NCBI RefSeq assembly: GCF_947497005.1
Contig: NZ_CANMFF010000001.1
Coordinates: 62,001-126,000 of the forward strand
Direction: 5' to 3'
Length of the DNA stretch: 64,000 bases
Origin: an uncultured Ruegeria sp.
Lineage (GTDB): Bacteria; Pseudomonadota; Alphaproteobacteria; Rhodobacterales; Rhodobacteraceae
The translations under genes and the position numbers were made by a program. The notes beneath the pieces were generated by a model. The model was not told where the DNA came from and made no database searches. It saw only the letters and a list, made by a program, of their open reading frames with translations. Shown one piece after another: positions 1 through 7,676 of this stretch (the first letter of the stretch is position 1; each line of letters begins with the position of its first letter).

Positions 1-632
1 CCATGGCCTACACCAAAGGCTCCTATACTGTCGTCTACCCGGTAGTGCGGGGCACTGGTCCGCTGTTTACTGTCATCGGTGCCTATCTTCTTTTTGGCGA
101 AACATTCTCGGTCGTTCAATGGCTGGGCGTTGCCACCCTTCTGGCCGGGATATTCGGGCTGGCCGCCTATAATTTCAGGTTCCTCGAAACCAACCGGGAC
201 ACATTGGGCATCGCGCTGACACTGGCGATCATCACAGGCCTGTTTGTGGCCCTCTACACTACGTATGACGCCTATGGCATACGCTCCACAGCCGACCCGT
301 TCACCTTTCTGGCGTGGTTCTTCATGATTGATGGCGCAGCCATGCCAATTTATGCATTCCTACGGTGGCGCGCGATGGCGGACAGACCCACGCTTGGCCC
401 GCTAGTGCTGCGGGGTCTTGCCGGCGGAATCATCGCTCCCTTGTCTTTTGGGTCGATCATGCTGGCCACACGGCTGGATAAGGTCGGTGAAGCCGCTGTT
501 CTGCGCGAAACCTCAACCGTCTTTGCAGCGCTGATCGGCTGGCTTGTGCTAAAGGAAACCGTTGGTCCCAGGCGCGTTGCCTTGATGGCATTGATTGCAC
601 TCGGCGCCGTAATAGTTGAAATGGGCGGATAA
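1..632 (+). CDS. EamA/DMT-family transporter, 5' end outside window
   Basis: Inner-membrane carrier of the drug/metabolite transporter (EamA) superfamily, probably an exporter of a small metabolite; the substrate cannot be read. About 209 codons are visible, with six to seven hydrophobic segments. The C-terminal EamA repeat is clear, with the family-typical pattern of a conserved Glu in the penultimate helix (LRETSTVFAALIGW) and a final helix ending in EMGG. The frame is open to the left edge, so the Met at base 3 is probably internal and the N-terminal repeat lies outside. The next gene starts 17 bases after the stop, so co-transcription is likely. Family certain, substrate unknown. Confidence 0.85.
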   Translation, partial: MAYTKGSYTVVYPVVRGTGPLFTVIGAYLLFGETFSVVQWLGVATLLAGIFGLAAYNFRFLETNRDTLGIALTLAIITGLFVALYTTYDAYGIRSTADPFTFLAWFFMIDGAAMPIYAFLRWRAMADRPTLGPLVLRGLAGGIIAPLSFGSIMLATRLDKVGEAAVLRETSTVFAALIGWLVLKETVGPRRVALMALIALGAVIVEMGG

Positions 633-648
633 GCAGCAGGAAGTACCG

Positions 649-1251
649 ATGACAGGCAAAAAAGATATCAACCCGTTTCTGAAGCAGGTTCTGGAACTTG
701 GGCCCCCGCTGGCCTTCTTCTTTATCTATCTGCGCCTGCGCGATGACAGCTTTCAGATTGGCAGCACCGAGTATTCCGGGTTTATCGTCGCGACGATTGT
801 CTTCGTCCCTCTGATGCTTGGGGCGATGGGCATCCTGTGGTACCTGACCGGCAAACTCAGCCGGATGCAGATCTTTACAGCCTTCATGGTTATCTTTTTC
901 GGTGGCCTGACCGCATGGTTCAATGACGAGCGGTTCTTCAAGATGAAGACCACACTTGTCTACGGTCTGTTCGCCGTGATTCTCGGCATCGGTTTGCTGC
1001 AAAAGAAATCCTATCTGGCCTACGTGCTGGATGAGATGCTGCCGATGAAGCATGAAGGCTGGATGATCCTGACACGCCGCCTTTGCGCTTGCTTCGCCGT
1101 TCTGGCCGCTGCAAATGAGTTCGTCTGGCGCACCATGTCGACGGACCTGTGGGTCAAAATCGAGACCTTTGGTTTTCCCATTGCGTTGATGGCCTTCCTG
1201 ATGCTGCAATTCAGCATCCTGCAGCGGTATATGGAGGATCCGGAGCAATAA
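649..1251 (+). CDS. yciB: Septation/inner-membrane protein IspZ (YciB family)
   Basis: Polytopic inner-membrane protein of the YciB/IspZ family, linked in other bacteria to cell-envelope synthesis and division; the molecular activity is not established. The 200-residue product has five to six membrane segments and family-typical stretches: LELGPPLAFFF near the N terminus, the charged segment FFGGLTAWFNDERFFKMK in the middle, and NEFVWR in the last third. The usual length is 180-210 residues. An upstream in-frame ATG at 616 would overlap the EamA gene; the ATG at 649 has a GCAGGAAG ribosome site and gives the standard N terminus, so I use it. Confidence 0.9.
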   Translation: MTGKKDINPFLKQVLELGPPLAFFFIYLRLRDDSFQIGSTEYSGFIVATIVFVPLMLGAMGILWYLTGKLSRMQIFTAFMVIFFGGLTAWFNDERFFKMKTTLVYGLFAVILGIGLLQKKSYLAYVLDEMLPMKHEGWMILTRRLCACFAVLAAANEFVWRTMSTDLWVKIETFGFPIALMAFLMLQFSILQRYMEDPEQ

Positions 1252-1369
1252 TAGCTGTTCTGACGACGGCCAGGCCCGCCAAAACAAACAAAATTCTTGG
1301 CTTGCGCGTCGAGCTATGGGAAGCTGTGCCACCACCCACACTCACACCTTGCCCAAGATCGGTGCACAC

Positions 1370-2038
1370 ATGACCGCCTTCCCTAACAGCGGCTTCCTTT
1401 CCGAAGCCTCCGACGGGCTTAGAGATATGCTTTCGGCTCAGGCGACCGAAATTTCTCTGGCTCAGGACGAAGTACTATTCGAACAAGATGATGAGGGCGA
1501 CGCGCTCTATGCCATCCTTGAAGGCACGCTTGAAGTGTCATTTTTGGCCATGAGCGGTCGAAAACTGACCCTGACTCTGATGCGCCCCGGCGAAGTTTTC
1601 GGCGAAATCGCGTTGTTCGATAACGGTCCGCGTACAGCGACCATCTTAGCAGCGGAACCATCCCGCGTGCTGCGCGTGCGCCGCAACGATGTCATGAACC
1701 AAATCAGGCAACAGCCTGATCTTGCGGTAGATATGATCCGTCTGGCCGGGTTGAGAATGCGCTGGATGGGATCGCAATTGAACGAACAGGTCTTTTTGCC
1801 CATGCCCATCCGCCTGGCCCGAAAGCTGTTACATCTGTCCGGATTGCAGGACGATCCGACCAAACGTATCACCTTGTCGCAAAGCGAACTGGCCGAGTTT
1901 GTCGGAGCCACACGTGAGGCGGTTTCCAAGACAATTTCAACCTGGAAACGTGATAACATGGTCGAAGCTTCCCGCGGCGGATTGCTAATTCAGGATTTCG
2001 AAGCTCTGCGCGAACTAGCAGATTCTGATCTTATCTGA
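1370..2038 (+). CDS. Crp/Fnr-family transcriptional regulator
   Basis: A 222-residue one-component regulator. Residues 15-115 form a cyclic-nucleotide-binding beta-roll with a phosphate-binding cassette reading GEVFGEI (74-80) and PRTA (87-90), the Gly-Glu and Arg-Thr set expected of cAMP-type binders. A dimerisation helix follows at about 116-140. The C-terminal winged helix (157-205) has a recognition helix TREAVSKTIS with Arg172, Glu173 and Lys177, matching the Arg-Glu pair with which E. coli CRP reads TGTGA. There is no N-terminal cysteine cluster, so it is not an Fe-S FNR. An ATG at 1316 is in frame, but the 1370 start fits the family. A perfect TGTGA-N6-TCACA site begins six bases after the stop. 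The effector is inferred, not shown. Confidence 0.9.
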   Translation: MTAFPNSGFLSEASDGLRDMLSAQATEISLAQDEVLFEQDDEGDALYAILEGTLEVSFLAMSGRKLTLTLMRPGEVFGEIALFDNGPRTATILAAEPSRVLRVRRNDVMNQIRQQPDLAVDMIRLAGLRMRWMGSQLNEQVFLPMPIRLARKLLHLSGLQDDPTKRITLSQSELAEFVGATREAVSKTISTWKRDNMVEASRGGLLIQDFEALRELADSDLI

Positions 2039-2043
2039 TCGGG

Positions 2044-2059
2044 TGTGATCTGGTTCACA
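2044..2059. promoter_or_regulatory. Perfect CRP-type operator (TGTGA-N6-TCACA)
   Basis: The 16 bases TGTGATCTGGTTCACA form a perfect 5-bp dyad with a 6-bp spacer and match 14 of 16 bases of the E. coli CRP consensus. The site lies six bases downstream of the stop of a Crp-like gene whose recognition helix has the Arg-Glu pair that reads this half-site. It is centred about 42 bases upstream of the predicted start of a terminator-bounded transcript, the class II activation geometry. Function is inferred. Confidence 0.75.
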
Positions 2060-2087
2060 TACCGATGTCTCGGCGCTGACCTAAGGT
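2058..2087 (+). promoter_or_regulatory. Predicted activator-dependent promoter of the candidate sRNA
   Basis: A TAnnnT-type -10 (TAAGGT, 2082-2087) has no good -35 in front of it (CATACC at 2058-2063). This is as expected if the CRP-type site that overlaps the -35 supplies activation. The predicted transcription start is around 2093-2094. The call is tentative because the -10 is only a partial match. Confidence 0.4.
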
Positions 2088-2092
2088 GAGAT

Positions 2093-2192
2093 TGTTACCG
2101 TAGGAGGTCAGAGAATCATCCCCGATATCTGTCCACTGACCTCTCCCTGTATCTGAGCCATACGCAGTTATTGCGTATGGCTCATTTTTTTT
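2093..2192 (+). ncRNA. Candidate CRP-controlled small RNA, two stem-loops
   Basis: About 100 bases between the CRP-type site and a strong intrinsic terminator contain no credible reading frame but do contain two hairpins. The first pairs GAGGTCAG (2104-2111) with CTGACCTC (2136-2143), leaving a 24-base loop that contains CCCC. The second is the 13-bp terminator stem. The first arm carries an AGGAGG purine run and its partner a pyrimidine-rich CCTCTCC, so one side could base-pair with ribosome-binding sites if the stem opens. It could instead be a long structured 3' UTR of the Crp-like gene, processed or not. Size, strand and start are predictions from sequence only. Confidence 0.5.
2154..2192 (+). 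terminator. Strong Rho-independent terminator
   Basis: Thirteen perfectly paired bases (TGAGCCATACGCA with TGCGTATGGCTCA) close a 5-base loop GTTAT, followed directly by eight T residues. There is no T-run on the other strand, so it works only rightward. It lies 116 bases beyond the stop of the Crp-like gene, farther than a simple 3' UTR usually needs. Confidence 0.92.
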
Positions 2193-2233
2193 GAGTTACA
2201 TTGGCCCTGTGTTTTGCTCAGAGTCAAGAAATT

Positions 2234-2254
2234 GGCCGGGAGCTTTCCCCGGCC
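2234..2254 (-). terminator. Terminator-like hairpin after degP
   Basis: GGCCGGG pairs with CCCGGCC around a 7-base loop, just beyond the stop of the leftward serine protease gene. On the minus strand it is followed by AATTTCTT, a weak T-rich tract. It is a probable but not strong terminator. Confidence 0.6.
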
Positions 2255-2261
2255 ATTTCAG

Positions 2262-3701
2262 TTATTCCTCGAGGCTCAGCGCCACAAAGCGTGGATCGCC
2301 GCCCCTGCGCACCAACAGCAACAAGGATTTGCGGCCGGCTTCGCGCGACTCTTCCATCCGGGCTTCGAGATCGCCGATTGTCTCCACCTTTTGCTGGCCC
2401 GCTTCGGTGATCAAATCACCCGCTCGCAACCCCTTGGCGTAAGCCTCAGAGGATTCGTCGACGTCTGCAATCACCAGACCTTCGGCGTCGGCATCCAACC
2501 CTAGATCCCCTCTCAAAGTCTCTGTAAGTGGCGAAATCGTCAGGCCAAGAATGTCTGCGTTTTCATCAACCGGAGCTTCTGGCGTTTCTTCTTCATCAGT
2601 TTCAGCGCGCTCAGCATCTTCGCGCCGACCCAATGTGACAAGTACGGTCTGCGTTCCGCCATCACGATGCACGATAACTCTGACGGATTTTCCGACTTCC
2701 GTTTCACCAACCTGACGTACCAGACCACGGGTATCTTCAACATCGACGCCGTTGAAGCTGAGAATCACGTCCCCAGCCTTCAACCCGGCTTCTTTGGCAG
2801 GACCTTCCGGAACATCGCTGATCAGCGCGCCACCGGGCTTTTCCAGCCCCATGGCCTCGGCCATGTCCTCGGTTACGTCCTGAATGCGAACACCCAGCCA
2901 ACCGCGGCGTGTTTCGCCATATTCACGCAGTTGATCGACAACTTTAACGACCACATTCGATGCCATCGAAAAACCAATGCCGATTGAGCCGCCATTGGGC
3001 GACAGGATCGCGGTGTTCACACCGATCACTTCGCCGTCCATGTTGAACAAGGGTCCCCCCGAGTTGCCCCGGTTGATCGCCGCATCTGTCTGGATGTAAT
3101 CGTCATAGGATCCGCTCAGCGCTCGATTGCGTGCTGATACAATCCCGGCAGACACTGAAAATCCCTGACCCAGCGGATTGCCCATGGCAATGACCCAGTC
3201 CCCCACACGCGCAACATCGCTGTCGCCAAACTGCACGTATTTCAACGGACCCGATGCTTCGACCTTGAGCAGTGCGATATCAGTTTTCTCGTCGGTTCCG
3301 ATAACCTTGGCGACCAGTTCTTTCTTGGGTTGGCCATCGCCCGGGAAAAATTCCACAAGAATTTCATCCGCTTCGGCAATCACATGATTGTTGGTCACGA
3401 TAAAGCCGTCTTCCGAGATCACAAATCCTGATCCCAGTGCGTTACTGCGCCGTGGTGCATTGTCATCATCGTCGCCGTCTCGGTCCTGAAACTCGCGAAA
3501 AAAGTCTTCGAACGGAGAGCCTTCGGGTACAATGCCCTGCGGACCTGTTTGGCCTTCGATCAGGGTACTGGTCGTGATGTTCACCACTGCAGGGCTGATT
3601 TTTTCGGCCAGCGGCGCCAGGCTTTCGCCCCGGGCCTGCGCCACGGCCGATTGCGCCAGCACAATCAGCGTACCGGCAAAAGCCAGCCACATCAGCCGCA
3701 T
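2262..3701 (-). CDS. degP: Periplasmic Do/DegP-like serine protease
   Basis: Periplasmic trypsin-like protease/chaperone of the HtrA family that degrades misfolded envelope proteins. From the Met at 3701 the protein has 479 residues, with a signal peptide ending near residue 22 (SAVAQA). The protease domain carries the triad His106 (TNNHVI), Asp141 (TDIALL) and Ser214 (GNSGGP). Two PDZ domains follow at roughly 255-345 and 390-475, separated by an acidic linker rich in Glu and Asp. An open frame extends 80 codons upstream but is arginine-rich and would bury the signal peptide; GGGAG lies before the 3701 ATG. It is the last gene of the leftward hflK-hflC-DUF2065 block, which fits envelope quality control. 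Confidence 0.95.
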   Translation of the reverse strand: MRLMWLAFAGTLIVLAQSAVAQARGESLAPLAEKISPAVVNITTSTLIEGQTGPQGIVPEGSPFEDFFREFQDRDGDDDDNAPRRSNALGSGFVISEDGFIVTNNHVIAEADEILVEFFPGDGQPKKELVAKVIGTDEKTDIALLKVEASGPLKYVQFGDSDVARVGDWVIAMGNPLGQGFSVSAGIVSARNRALSGSYDDYIQTDAAINRGNSGGPLFNMDGEVIGVNTAILSPNGGSIGIGFSMASNVVVKVVDQLREYGETRRGWLGVRIQDVTEDMAEAMGLEKPGGALISDVPEGPAKEAGLKAGDVILSFNGVDVEDTRGLVRQVGETEVGKSVRVIVHRDGGTQTVLVTLGRREDAERAETDEEETPEAPVDENADILGLTISPLTETLRGDLGLDADAEGLVIADVDESSEAYAKGLRAGDLITEAGQQKVETIGDLEARMEESREAGRKSLLLLVRRGGDPRFVALSLEE

Positions 3702-3886
3702 CCAAACACTCCCTTCGCCCCACCGGACGGATACACTGCGCGCTTTCGCCTGCACTTGAGCTCTCCTTGTCGAAATTCTTGCCAAGACCGCCTGAATACG
3801 GCCTTTCTTACCAACCAATGTAGTCAGTTTGACCCGGCGAGCAACTCGGCATCGCAGCGAAATCACCGGCAAGTGAAGGCCTTGGG

Positions 3887-4081
3887 TCAAAAGCCCAGCT
3901 GATACGCGCCCCAAAGCAGGATCAGCCCGCTGATCACACACAGCAATCCGGCCAGACGCCGGGCTTGCTCCGGCAGGTCTCGCAAGGCTTCAAGCATCCG
4001 TTCGATAAGCGAAGGGGCCAGCGCATAGGCCAGCCCCTCGACAATCAATACCAGCCCAAAGGCCAGAAGGATCATACCCAT
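3887..4081 (-). CDS. DUF2065 small membrane protein
   Basis: Sixty-four residues with two hydrophobic helices (about 1-21 and 41-60) joined by a charged loop, matching the DUF2065 (YjeT-like) family that sits next to hflC in many proteobacteria. Its start overlaps the hflC stop by one base (TAATG), indicating translational coupling. Function is unknown; the constant neighbourhood suggests it assists or regulates the HflKC-protease membrane complex. Confidence 0.85.
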   Translation of the reverse strand: MGMILLAFGLVLIVEGLAYALAPSLIERMLEALRDLPEQARRLAGLLCVISGLILLWGAYQLGF

Positions 4082-4977
4082 TATTCGGACGCCGAAGCCG
4101 CTGGCACAGTCCGCCCTGTCGGAGAACCAAGGTAATTGAAGAACTCTGAATCCGGGCTCAACACCAGCGAGCTGTTGCCGCCTTGCAGCGCATTCTCATA
4201 GGCCGTCAGTGAGCGGTAAAACTCAAAGAACTCCGGATCGGCACCGTAGGCATCAGCAAAGATCGCGTTGCGTTCGGCGTCGGCCTCACCGCGGGTGATT
4301 TCAGCTTCACGACGCGCGTCCGACACTAGCTCAACCACAGTTCGGTCGGCCTGCGCACGTACACGCTGCGCGGCCTCGTTACCACGCGCGCGTTCGTCGG
4401 TCGCTTCACGTTCCCGCTCGGCCTTCATCCGATCGAAAGTCGCCTCAAGGTTGGCCTGCGGCAGATCTGTCGCCTTCAAACGAACGTCGATCACAGTAAC
4501 ACCCAACGCCAGCGCTTCGGCAATGGCACTGTTGCGGATACGCAGCATCAATGCGGCACGGTCGGAACTCAGGATATCGCGCGAGGATACCGAACCCAGA
4601 ACTTCACGGGTTTCGGCGCGCAAGATGCGGTCCAGTCGATCCTCGGCAACCGGGATACCGCCAACACCAACCGCTTGACGGAACTGGTTCAGATCGGAAA
4701 TTCGGTAACGTGCAAAAGCGTCGACCACGAGGCGACGATCATCCAGCGGCGTGACCTCCAGCGGCTGCACGTCGATGGACAAGATGCGGTCGTCATAGCG
4801 CACCACTTCCTGAATCAGCGGAATTTTGAACGCCAGACCCGGCTCTTCCTTCACCGCGACAACGCGGCCAAATTGCAGAACCAGAGCACGCTCGCGCTCG
4901 TCCACGATGAAGATCGAGGACAGCACGCCGACTATCGCGATGAAAACGATCGGCAGTATAAATGTCGTTTTACGCAT
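4081..4977 (-). CDS. hflC: Protease modulator HflC
   Basis: SPFH/prohibitin-type membrane protein that pairs with HflK and modulates FtsH proteolysis. The 298-residue product has one N-terminal membrane anchor (about 5-25), an SPFH domain (about 25-190) with ERALVLQFG near its start, and a helical coiled-coil region rich in Glu, Arg and Ala (about 190-260). Length is typical. Its start overlaps the hflK stop in an ATGA, and DUF2065 follows with a one-base overlap, so the three genes are translated as a coupled unit. Confidence 0.96.
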   Translation of the reverse strand: MRKTTFILPIVFIAIVGVLSSIFIVDERERALVLQFGRVVAVKEEPGLAFKIPLIQEVVRYDDRILSIDVQPLEVTPLDDRRLVVDAFARYRISDLNQFRQAVGVGGIPVAEDRLDRILRAETREVLGSVSSRDILSSDRAALMLRIRNSAIAEALALGVTVIDVRLKATDLPQANLEATFDRMKAEREREATDERARGNEAAQRVRAQADRTVVELVSDARREAEITRGEADAERNAIFADAYGADPEFFEFYRSLTAYENALQGGNSSLVLSPDSEFFNYLGSPTGRTVPAASASE

Positions 4978-6119
4978 CAGTTGCTCTCCCCTGCAGGGCT
5001 TCGGCGCAGCTCGTTGAGCGGCAGATAGGGCACAACGCCCTGCCCTTGCCCACTCGAGCTCGGGTCTAGAATGATCTTATCGACGTCACCCAAAATCTGT
5101 TCCATCCGTTCCAGATACAAACGCTTGCGGGTCACGTCCGGTGCCTTGGAATACTCTTCCAGAACCGCGCTAAAACGGCTGGCCTCACCCTGAGCGCTGT
5201 TGATCTGTTGGGCACGATACCCTTCAGCCTCTTCCAGAATCTGTGCGGCTTCACCTCGCGCTTCGGCGAGTACACGGTTGGCATAGGCGTCAGCGACGTT
5301 CTGCAGACGGTCACGCTCTTGCGCGGCCGCCTGAACATCGCGAAACGCCGCAATCACGTCCTGTGGCGGGTCGGCCTTGTCAAAGTTCACACGGACGATG
5401 TTCACGCCAGAATCATAGCTGTCCATCGTCGCCTGAATCAGTTCCTGCAGGCGGTCGGCGATAATGCCGCGATCCCGGTTCAGAATCGGCGCCAGTTCGC
5501 TTTGCGCAATAATCTCACGCATGGCCGACTCCGACACTGCCTGAATCGTCTGGCGCGGGTCACGCAGATTGAAAAGGAATTTGGCGGGATCATTGATGTT
5601 CCAAACAACTTGATAGTCGATATCGACCACATTTTCGTCGCCGGTCAACATCAGGCCATCGTCGCTGCCACGGGCACCGCCCATGTCTTCGTTCTGTTCG
5701 CGGGTCACAGGAATAACCTCTGCGGTGACAAACGGCCACGGAGCAAAGTTCAGGCCCGGGTTTCCGACGGCCGAGAACTCACCCAGAAACAGTTCAACCG
5801 ATTGTTCTTCGGGTTTGACGGTGTAGAAGCTGGCTAACCCCCACACGACAGCAGCTGCCATCAAGCCAATCGCGACCGTGCCTTTGGTAAAGGCCGGGCC
5901 ACCGCCGCCTTGACCGCCGCTACCGCCACGGCCACCGCCACCGCGACCGCCCATGAGGACGCGCAGCTGCTCTTGGCCTTTTTTCATCAGCTCATCGATC
6001 TCGGGGATCTGCGGGCCATCGCTTTCGGGGGGCTTGCGCCCGTCCCCGTTGTTACCCCGATTTCCTCCGCCACCCGAAGAGCCTCCGCCCCCCCAGGGGC
6101 CGCCGCTGTTGCCCGCCAT
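4977..6119 (-). CDS. hflK: FtsH protease modulator HflK
   Basis: Partner of HflC in the inner-membrane HflKC complex. The 380-residue form starts MAGNSGGPWGGGG, with a long glycine-rich cytoplasmic N terminus (1-78), a membrane helix at about 80-100, an SPFH domain and a C-terminal coiled coil. The start is uncertain in an interesting way. The ATG at 6119 has AAGGGAAAAG at long spacing. An in-frame GTG at 6155 has a second copy of the same AAGGGAA at near-ideal spacing and would add 12 residues. I keep 6119 because the glycine-rich start is the family norm. It is the first gene of the hflK-hflC-DUF2065-degP set, 72 bases after gor. Confidence 0.95.
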   Translation of the reverse strand: MAGNSGGPWGGGGSSGGGGNRGNNGDGRKPPESDGPQIPEIDELMKKGQEQLRVLMGGRGGGGRGGSGGQGGGGPAFTKGTVAIGLMAAAVVWGLASFYTVKPEEQSVELFLGEFSAVGNPGLNFAPWPFVTAEVIPVTREQNEDMGGARGSDDGLMLTGDENVVDIDYQVVWNINDPAKFLFNLRDPRQTIQAVSESAMREIIAQSELAPILNRDRGIIADRLQELIQATMDSYDSGVNIVRVNFDKADPPQDVIAAFRDVQAAAQERDRLQNVADAYANRVLAEARGEAAQILEEAEGYRAQQINSAQGEASRFSAVLEEYSKAPDVTRKRLYLERMEQILGDVDKIILDPSSSGQGQGVVPYLPLNELRRSPAGESN

Positions 6120-6128
6120 ATGTATCTT

Positions 6129-6168
6129 TTCCCTTGTATTGGACCGTGTGATCACGGGTTCCCTTGTA
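6129..6168 (-). promoter_or_regulatory. Duplicated TACAAGGGAA around a small dyad before hflK
   Basis: On the coding strand of hflK the decamer TACAAGGGAA occurs twice with a 30-base period (plus strand TTCCCTTGTA at 6129-6138 and 6159-6168). Between the copies is the dyad CCGTG-TGAT-CACGG (6144-6157). Each copy can act as a Shine-Dalgarno for a different in-frame start (GTG 6155, ATG 6119). It may be a translational control or alternative-start arrangement; a protein operator is also possible. Confidence 0.35.
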
Positions 6169-6191
6169 ACGTGTGTACGCGCGCTTGCAAA

Positions 6192-7550
6192 TCAAGCCGT
6201 GCGTACAGGTTGCCGCATTGTCACCAGTTCTTCGGCCATCACTGGGTGAACTGCAACCGTGCGATCAAAATCTTCCTTCGTCGCGCCCATTTTTACGGCA
6301 ATTCCGGCCAGCTGGATCATCTCTCCGGCACCGGGGGCGACAATATGGCATCCCAGAACCTTGCGCGTGGCCTGAGAAACGATCAATTTCATCAAAACCC
6401 GTTGTGTGCCGCCCGCAAAAGATTTCTGCATCGGTTTGAACGACGTGGCATAAACCTCGATTGGTTCCCGAGCCGAGGCCTCCTCTTCGCTAAGACCAAC
6501 CGTGCCCATTTCGGGCTGCGTGAAGATCGCGGTCGGGATCAGGTCGTGATCCACTGGTGTTGGGTTGCCTTTGAAAACGGTTTCCACGAAAGCCATGCCC
6601 TCGCGGATGGCAACAGGCGTCAGGTTCACCCGATCCGTCACATCGCCGATGGCATAGATCGAGGGAACAGCGGTCTGGCTGTATTCGTCCACGACGATCT
6701 CGCCTTTGCGACCGCGTTCAACGCCCAGTTCCTCCAGCCCGAGGTTATCGGCATTCGGCGCGCGACCGGTTGCGTACATAACCACGTCGAAACGATCCTC
6801 GGTGCCGTCGGTTGCCTTGACGCGGATCTGGTCGCCGTCTTTGGTCATTTCCAGCACGTTGGTGCCCAGACGAACGTCGATACCGTTCTGGCGCATCTCT
6901 TCGCAGATCAGCCCGCGCGCTTCTTCGTCAAAGCCACGCAGAATTTGCGCACCGCGATAGAATTGCGTGGTCTTGACACCCAGTCCGTTCATAATCCCGG
7001 CGAATTCGCTGGCGATGTACCCTCCACCAACGATCAAAATGCTCTTGGGGAGCTTGTCCAGATGGAATATCTCGTTCGAAGTGATCGCCAGCTCCGAACC
7101 CGGGAAATCCGGCACAACCGGGCGACCGCCGGTAGCGATCAGGATGTGTTTGGCTGTTTTGCGGGTGCCGTCGGTCAGCTCGACCGTATGGGCATCCACC
7201 AGGCGCGCCCGCTGATCAAAGCTTTCAACACCGTTGTTTTTCAGGATGTTACGATAGATACCTTCCAACCGATCAAGCTCAGCCACCAGCTTGTCATGGA
7301 AGGTATTCCAATTGAACGCACCGGGCTGAACGTCCCAGCCATAAGCCTGCGCGTCCCCGACCATGTCCGAATATTCGCTGGCAAAGACCATCAGTTTCTT
7401 GGGCACACAACCCCGGATCACACAAGTGCCACCATAACGGTCTTCTTCGGCCAAGGCGACCTTGGCACCTGTTTCACCCGCCGCCACACGCGCTGCGCGG
7501 ACCCCGCCCGAGCCTCCTCCGATGACGAAAAGATCATAGTCAAAGCTCAT
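6192..7550 (-). CDS. gor: Glutathione-disulfide reductase
   Basis: FAD-dependent NADPH:glutathione reductase, cytoplasmic, 452 residues. The N-terminal FAD fold has GGGSGG at 11-16, and the redox-active disulfide lies in CVIRGC (Cys43 and Cys48). The NADPH-binding glycine motif is GGGYIAS in the middle, and the C-terminal dimer domain ends with the catalytic AVHPVMAEE segment. It lies 126 bases downstream of rpiA in the same direction, an arrangement I recall from other Rhodobacteraceae, which pairs pentose-phosphate NADPH supply with thiol redox balance. Confidence 0.95.
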   Translation of the reverse strand: MSFDYDLFVIGGGSGGVRAARVAAGETGAKVALAEEDRYGGTCVIRGCVPKKLMVFASEYSDMVGDAQAYGWDVQPGAFNWNTFHDKLVAELDRLEGIYRNILKNNGVESFDQRARLVDAHTVELTDGTRKTAKHILIATGGRPVVPDFPGSELAITSNEIFHLDKLPKSILIVGGGYIASEFAGIMNGLGVKTTQFYRGAQILRGFDEEARGLICEEMRQNGIDVRLGTNVLEMTKDGDQIRVKATDGTEDRFDVVMYATGRAPNADNLGLEELGVERGRKGEIVVDEYSQTAVPSIYAIGDVTDRVNLTPVAIREGMAFVETVFKGNPTPVDHDLIPTAIFTQPEMGTVGLSEEEASAREPIEVYATSFKPMQKSFAGGTQRVLMKLIVSQATRKVLGCHIVAPGAGEMIQLAGIAVKMGATKEDFDRTVAVHPVMAEELVTMRQPVRTA

Positions 7551-7676
7551 GCCGGTTTCCTTCGTTCAACTTGTAAAAATTCTTTGGATATCTGGGCGTG
7601 AAAACTCTGGTGCCAACCCCCGCACGCGGAATTTTCGATCTTTCACTGACGCTTGTCCGATTGGATCGCATCAAAC

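Noticed and set aside
457..1341. A 294-codon minus-strand frame across EamA and yciB
   Set aside because: Shadow frame over two well-supported membrane-protein genes; composition unlike a real protein.
1370..2038. FNR-type oxygen sensor
   Set aside because: No N-terminal cysteine cluster, and the DNA-reading residues and adjacent site are CRP-like.
5910..7601. A 563-codon open frame on the plus strand opposite hflK and gor
   Set aside because: It is antisense to two certain genes across their full conserved domains, has a His/Arg/Phe-rich composition typical of a shadow frame, and no recognisable domain or ribosome site.
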